Both the position numbers and the translations under genes were made by a program. A stretch of DNA of 64,000 nucleotides, taken from positions 62,001 to 126,000 of the forward strand of contig NZ_QDFZ01000004.1 of NCBI RefSeq assembly GCF_003347605.1, given 5' to 3'. This stretch comes from Chryseobacterium sp. KLBC 52 (GTDB lineage: Bacteria; Bacteroidota; Bacteroidia; Flavobacteriales; Weeksellaceae). The notes beneath the pieces were generated by a model that was not told the DNA's origin, made no database searches, and saw nothing but the letters and a program-made list of their open reading frames with translations. Shown piece by piece: positions 61,003 through 64,000 of this stretch. The number at the start of each line of letters is the position of its first letter. Position 1 is the stretch's first letter.

Positions 61003-61878
61003 ATGAAAGCACTTGTATTTCCAGGGCAGGGTTCTCAGTTCGTAGGAATGGGAAAAGAATTGTATGATTCTAGAAAAGATATTAAAGATCTGATGGAATC
61101 TGCCAATGAAATTTTAGGTTTCGACATTCTTTCCATTATGTTTAACGGTACGGATGCGGATCTTAAGAAAACAGAGGTTACCCAGCCTTCAATATTTATA
61201 CATTCAGTAGCAGCATTAAAAGCCGTAAATGGTCTTGGTGCTGAAATGGTAGCAGGACACTCTTTAGGAGAGTTTTCAGCTTTAGTTGCCAATGGAGTTT
61301 TATCCTTTGATGACGGTTTGAAATTAGTTTCTGAAAGAGCAAAAGCGATGCAGGAAGCTTGTGATGCCAATCCAAGTTCTATGGCAGCTATCTTAGGATT
61401 AGACGATGCTAAGGTTGAAGAAATCTGTGCACAGATCAGCGGAATTGTTGTTCCTGCAAATTATAACTGCCCGGGGCAATTGGTTATCTCAGGAGAAACT
61501 CCTGCAGTAGAAGAAGCTTGCGCAAAACTGAAAGAAGCAGGAGCGAAGAGAGCATTATTATTACCCGTAAACGGAGCTTTCCACTCACCTTTAATGCAGC
61601 CTGCACAGGAAAGACTGGCCGCAGCTATTGAAAAAACAAAATTCAGAAAAGCAACTATTCCTGTATACCAGAATATCACGACAACAGCGGTAACCAATCC
61701 TGATGAGATCAAACAAAACCTGATCGCTCAGCTTACCGGTCCTGTAAAATGGACACAGTCTGTTCAGAATATGATTAAAGATGGTGCTTCTAATTTCGTA
61801 GAAGTAGGACCAGGAAAAACCCTTCAGGGATTGATCAAGAAAATTGACGGATCAGTAGAAGCTACTTCTGCAATCTAA
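61003..61878 (+). CDS. fabD: malonyl-CoA:ACP transacylase
   Basis: 291 residues. N-terminal FPGQGSQFVGMGKEL, the nucleophile Ser87 in GHSLGEFSA, catalytic His194 in NGAFHSPLM, and the GPGKTLQGL C-terminal motif. It loads malonyl onto ACP for fatty-acid synthesis. It is separate from the acyl cassette at 21.7-23.7 kb and presumably supplies malonyl-ACP to the whole cell, including that cassette if it needs one. The next gene starts 9 bases on. Confidence 0.96.
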   Translation: MKALVFPGQGSQFVGMGKELYDSRKDIKDLMESANEILGFDILSIMFNGTDADLKKTEVTQPSIFIHSVAALKAVNGLGAEMVAGHSLGEFSALVANGVLSFDDGLKLVSERAKAMQEACDANPSSMAAILGLDDAKVEEICAQISGIVVPANYNCPGQLVISGETPAVEEACAKLKEAGAKRALLLPVNGAFHSPLMQPAQERLAAAIEKTKFRKATIPVYQNITTTAVTNPDEIKQNLIAQLTGPVKWTQSVQNMIKDGASNFVEVGPGKTLQGLIKKIDGSVEATSAI

Positions 61879-61887
61879 ACAAAAAAT

Positions 61888-62793
61888 ATGAACGCGATAT
61901 TTTCACCGGGAAAGCTTATGCTTACTTCAGAATATTTCGCAATAGATGGAGCTCTTGTCTTAGCGGTACCTACCAGGCTGGGACAAGAGTTTTTCTTTGA
62001 AGAAAAAGAAGATGGAAAATCTCTTATTCTTTGGGAGGCCTATCATCAGAATACCCTATGGTTGAAGGCTGTCATTGATTATAAAACCTGGCAGATCTTA
62101 GAAACCAATATTCCATCAAGCGCTGAATTTATTACCAAAACATTACTAAATGTTCAGCAGCTTTCTAATAGTAAATTCAAAACCAACCTTACTTATCATT
62201 TAAAAACCAATCTTCAGTTTCCAGCAGACTATGGGCTCGGAAGCAGTTCTACCCTGATGAACAATCTTGCAGAATGGGCCGGAATAGATCCTTTTTACCT
62301 TAATACAATCAGTTTGGGTGGCAGCGGATACGATATCGCTGTGGCAAAAGAAAAATCTGCCATACTTTTTCAAAGTAAACCTGAGATAAAATATGAGAAA
62401 GTAGATTTTAATCCTTCTTTTAAAAATGAACTGATTTTTATTCATTTAAACCAGAAGCAGGATAGTAGAGAAGGAATCAATTTTTACAAGTCCAAAAAGA
62501 AGTCTCCGGAATTGGTTAATGAATTTTCAGATCTCACAAAAAAAATATTATTATGCAATGAATTGGAAAATTTTTCCGAATTAATGATGATTCATGAGCA
62601 TAAAATAGCCGATTTTCTTGAAATTCTCACAGTTAAGGAAAGATTATTCCCAGATTGCCCTTCATTTGTTAAAAGTTTAGGTGCATGGGGTGGAGATTTT
62701 GTAATGAGTGCCAAATTTGGGGACTATAAGAACTATTTTTGGGAGAAAGGTTTTCCCACTGTTTTGGAATGGGAAAATATAATTAGCTTGTAA
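61888..62793 (+). CDS. GHMP kinase of the GYDIA subfamily (mevalonate-kinase-like)
   Basis: 301 residues. GHMP fold with FSPGKLMLTSEYFAIDGA at the N-terminus, the ATP motif GLGSSST at 116-122 and GGSGYDIA at 144-151, then a C-terminal part with SLGAWGGDF, the third GHMP motif. Flavobacteriia use the mevalonate pathway, and proteins of this subgroup are usually thought to belong there. The exact substrate is unproved. It is likely cotranscribed with fabD. Confidence 0.9.
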   Translation: MNAIFSPGKLMLTSEYFAIDGALVLAVPTRLGQEFFFEEKEDGKSLILWEAYHQNTLWLKAVIDYKTWQILETNIPSSAEFITKTLLNVQQLSNSKFKTNLTYHLKTNLQFPADYGLGSSSTLMNNLAEWAGIDPFYLNTISLGGSGYDIAVAKEKSAILFQSKPEIKYEKVDFNPSFKNELIFIHLNQKQDSREGINFYKSKKKSPELVNEFSDLTKKILLCNELENFSELMMIHEHKIADFLEILTVKERLFPDCPSFVKSLGAWGGDFVMSAKFGDYKNYFWEKGFPTVLEWENIISL

Positions 62794-62877
62794 TCAGACA
62801 TTTGCAATCCTGTTTTTTTATTTGTCATTCTGACTTATATCAGTATATTTAAACCACCTTTAACAAATAATTAATAT

Positions 62878-62885
62878 TATTTTTG
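62878..62885 (+). promoter_or_regulatory. -7 promoter box of pckA
   Basis: TATTTTTG, 35 bases before the ATG at 62921. Confidence 0.5.
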
Positions 62886-62920
62886 TTGAAAGCAATAAAG
62901 AAATAGAAAATATAAGTAAA

Positions 62921-64000
62921 ATGAAAAACACTAAAATCATCCAGGATTTAGAGAAATTACGGATTAAAGGAAACTATGAAGTAGTGTATAATCCTTCTTA
63001 CGAAGAATTATATCAGGCTGAAGTTTCTCCTGAAAATCAGGGGTTTGAGAAAGCTGAGCTTACAGAATCAGGCGCAGTATCAGTAAAAACAGGAATTTTC
63101 ACAGGTCGTTCACCTAAAGACAGATATATTGTTCAGGATGATGTTACAAGAGATACAATTTTCTGGGATGGTAAAGTAAACTTACCTACAACAGCAGAAA
63201 TTTTCGGTTCTTGTAAAGAACTAGTGATGAACCAGCTTTCTGAAGCTAAGAAGATTTATGTAGTAGATGCATTCTGTGGTACAAATGCAGATACAAGACT
63301 TAAAGTAAGATTTATTGTTGAAGTTGCATGGCAGGCACATTTTGTGACGAACATGTTTATCCGTCCTTCTCACTATGAACTGGAAAACTTTGGTGAGCCG
63401 GATTTCACAGTAATCAACGGATCAAAAACTACCAACCCGAACTGGGAAGCTCAGGGGTTACACTCTGAAAACTTTATCATGTTCAACCTTACTGAAAAAC
63501 TACAGATCATCGGAGGTACCTGGTACGGAGGTGAGATGAAGAAAGGAATGTTTGCGATGATGAACTATTACCTTCCATTAAAAGGGATGGCTTCTATGCA
63601 CTGTTCTGCCAACGTAGGAGAAAAAGGGGATGTTGCTTTATTCTTTGGTCTTTCAGGAACAGGTAAAACTACTTTATCGGCAGATCCTAAAAGATACCTT
63701 ATCGGTGACGATGAGCACGGATGGGATCATAACGGAGTATTCAACTATGAAGGAGGATGCTACGCTAAAGTAATTGACTTATCAGAAGAAAAAGAACCGG
63801 ATATTTTCAGAGCGATCAAAAGAGATGCACTTCTTGAAAACGTTGTTATTAACAATGGAGTAGCAGATTATACGGATGGATCTATCACAGAAAATACAAG
63901 AGTTTCTTATCCAATCTATCATATCAACAAAATTGTATTGCCTTCTAAAGCAGGTCATGCCAAGAAGATTGTTTATCTTTCAGCGGATGCATTCGGAGTA
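62921..64000 (+). CDS. pckA: phosphoenolpyruvate carboxykinase (ATP), N-terminal 360 residues
   Basis: The open frame runs from the ATG at 62921 to the window edge without a stop. It shows [12 protein letters not shown], the PCK substrate site, [37 protein letters not shown] and [17 protein letters not shown], then MHCSANVG, the kinase-1a P-loop [13 protein letters not shown] (about 244-256) and the kinase-2 motif GDDEHGWD. This is the ATP-dependent form that converts oxaloacetate to PEP in gluconeogenesis. The C-terminal third lies beyond the window. Confidence 0.96.
   Translation, partial: MKNTKIIQDLEKLRIKGNYEVVYNPSYEELYQAEVSPENQGFEKAELTESGAVSVKTGIFTGRSPKDRYIVQDDVTRDTIFWDGKVNLPTTAEIFGSCKELVMNQLSEAKKIYVVDAFCGTNADTRLKVRFIVEVAWQAHFVTNMFIRPSHYELENFGEPDFTVINGSKTTNPNWEAQGLHSENFIMFNLTEKLQIIGGTWYGGEMKKGMFAMMNYYLPLKGMASMHCSANVGEKGDVALFFGLSGTGKTTLSADPKRYLIGDDEHGWDHNGVFNYEGGCYAKVIDLSEEKEPDIFRAIKRDALLENVVINNGVADYTDGSITENTRVSYPIYHINKIVLPSKAGHAKKIVYLSADAFGV

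Overview
The window looks like a chromosomal segment of a Chryseobacterium-type member of the Flavobacteriia (Bacteroidota). The evidence is AT-rich DNA, many Bacteroidota-type -7 boxes (TAnnTTTG) upstream of genes, few visible Shine-Dalgarno sequences, a SusC/SusD pair, a bacillithiol gene (bshC), WbsX-type glycan proteins and many small Bacteroidota lipoproteins. I saw no insertion sequence, prophage, CRISPR array, tRNA or rRNA. The organism assignment is inference from gene content and protein style.

Layout. (1) 1-3.3 kb: start of an MFS transporter, small lipoproteins, a GH3-family protein and a small basic Ala/Lys/Pro-rich exported protein, all on the minus strand. (2) 3.5-12.4 kb, plus strand: mfd, then three tandem paralogous secreted proteins of unknown function, two paralogous lipoproteins, and pth. 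(3) 12.5-17.1 kb, minus strand: a zinc-ribbon membrane protein, then a CO2/bicarbonate-type cluster made of a beta carbonic anhydrase, a SulP anion transporter, a small exported protein and a second beta carbonic anhydrase. (4) 17.4-45.4 kb: a large surface-polysaccharide locus. (5) 45.5-50.4 kb: rimP-nusA-infB behind a strong promoter and a structured leader. (6) 50.7-55.3 kb: a SusC/SusD pair. (7) 55.4-64 kb: a putative porin, bshC, a four-LysM protein with a periplasmic-binding-like domain, fabD, a GHMP kinase and the first part of pckA.

The polysaccharide locus has several transcription blocks. At the upstream end, ugd-rfbB-rfbA make UDP-glucuronate and dTDP-4-keto-6-deoxyglucose. A compact minus-strand run of about 14 kb follows, starting at its own -7 box. 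It encodes a Wzm/Wzt ABC exporter, two WxcM/FdtA-type cupin proteins (one fused to a GNAT acetyltransferase), a FemAB-like protein, a DegT/FdtB aminotransferase, a GT-B glycosyltransferase, two WbsX proteins, several GT2-type transferases, a short epimerase-like protein and an O-acyltransferase. The predicted product is a glycan carrying a 3-acylamino-3,6-dideoxyhexose (Fuc3N/Qui3N type), exported by an ABC transporter. Downstream are further glycosyltransferase and left-handed beta-helix acyltransferase genes on the minus strand. Between them, on the plus strand, sits a three-gene acyl-synthesis cassette (ketoacyl-ACP synthase III, acyl carrier protein, SDR reductase). A phosphoethanolamine-transferase homologue closes the locus.

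The most interesting points are the acyl cassette embedded in the glycan locus, the paired cupin isomerases in which one copy has His replaced by Phe at a key position, the triplicated secreted family with two conserved Cys, the carbonic anhydrase/SulP cluster, and the hairpin leader before rimP-nusA-infB.
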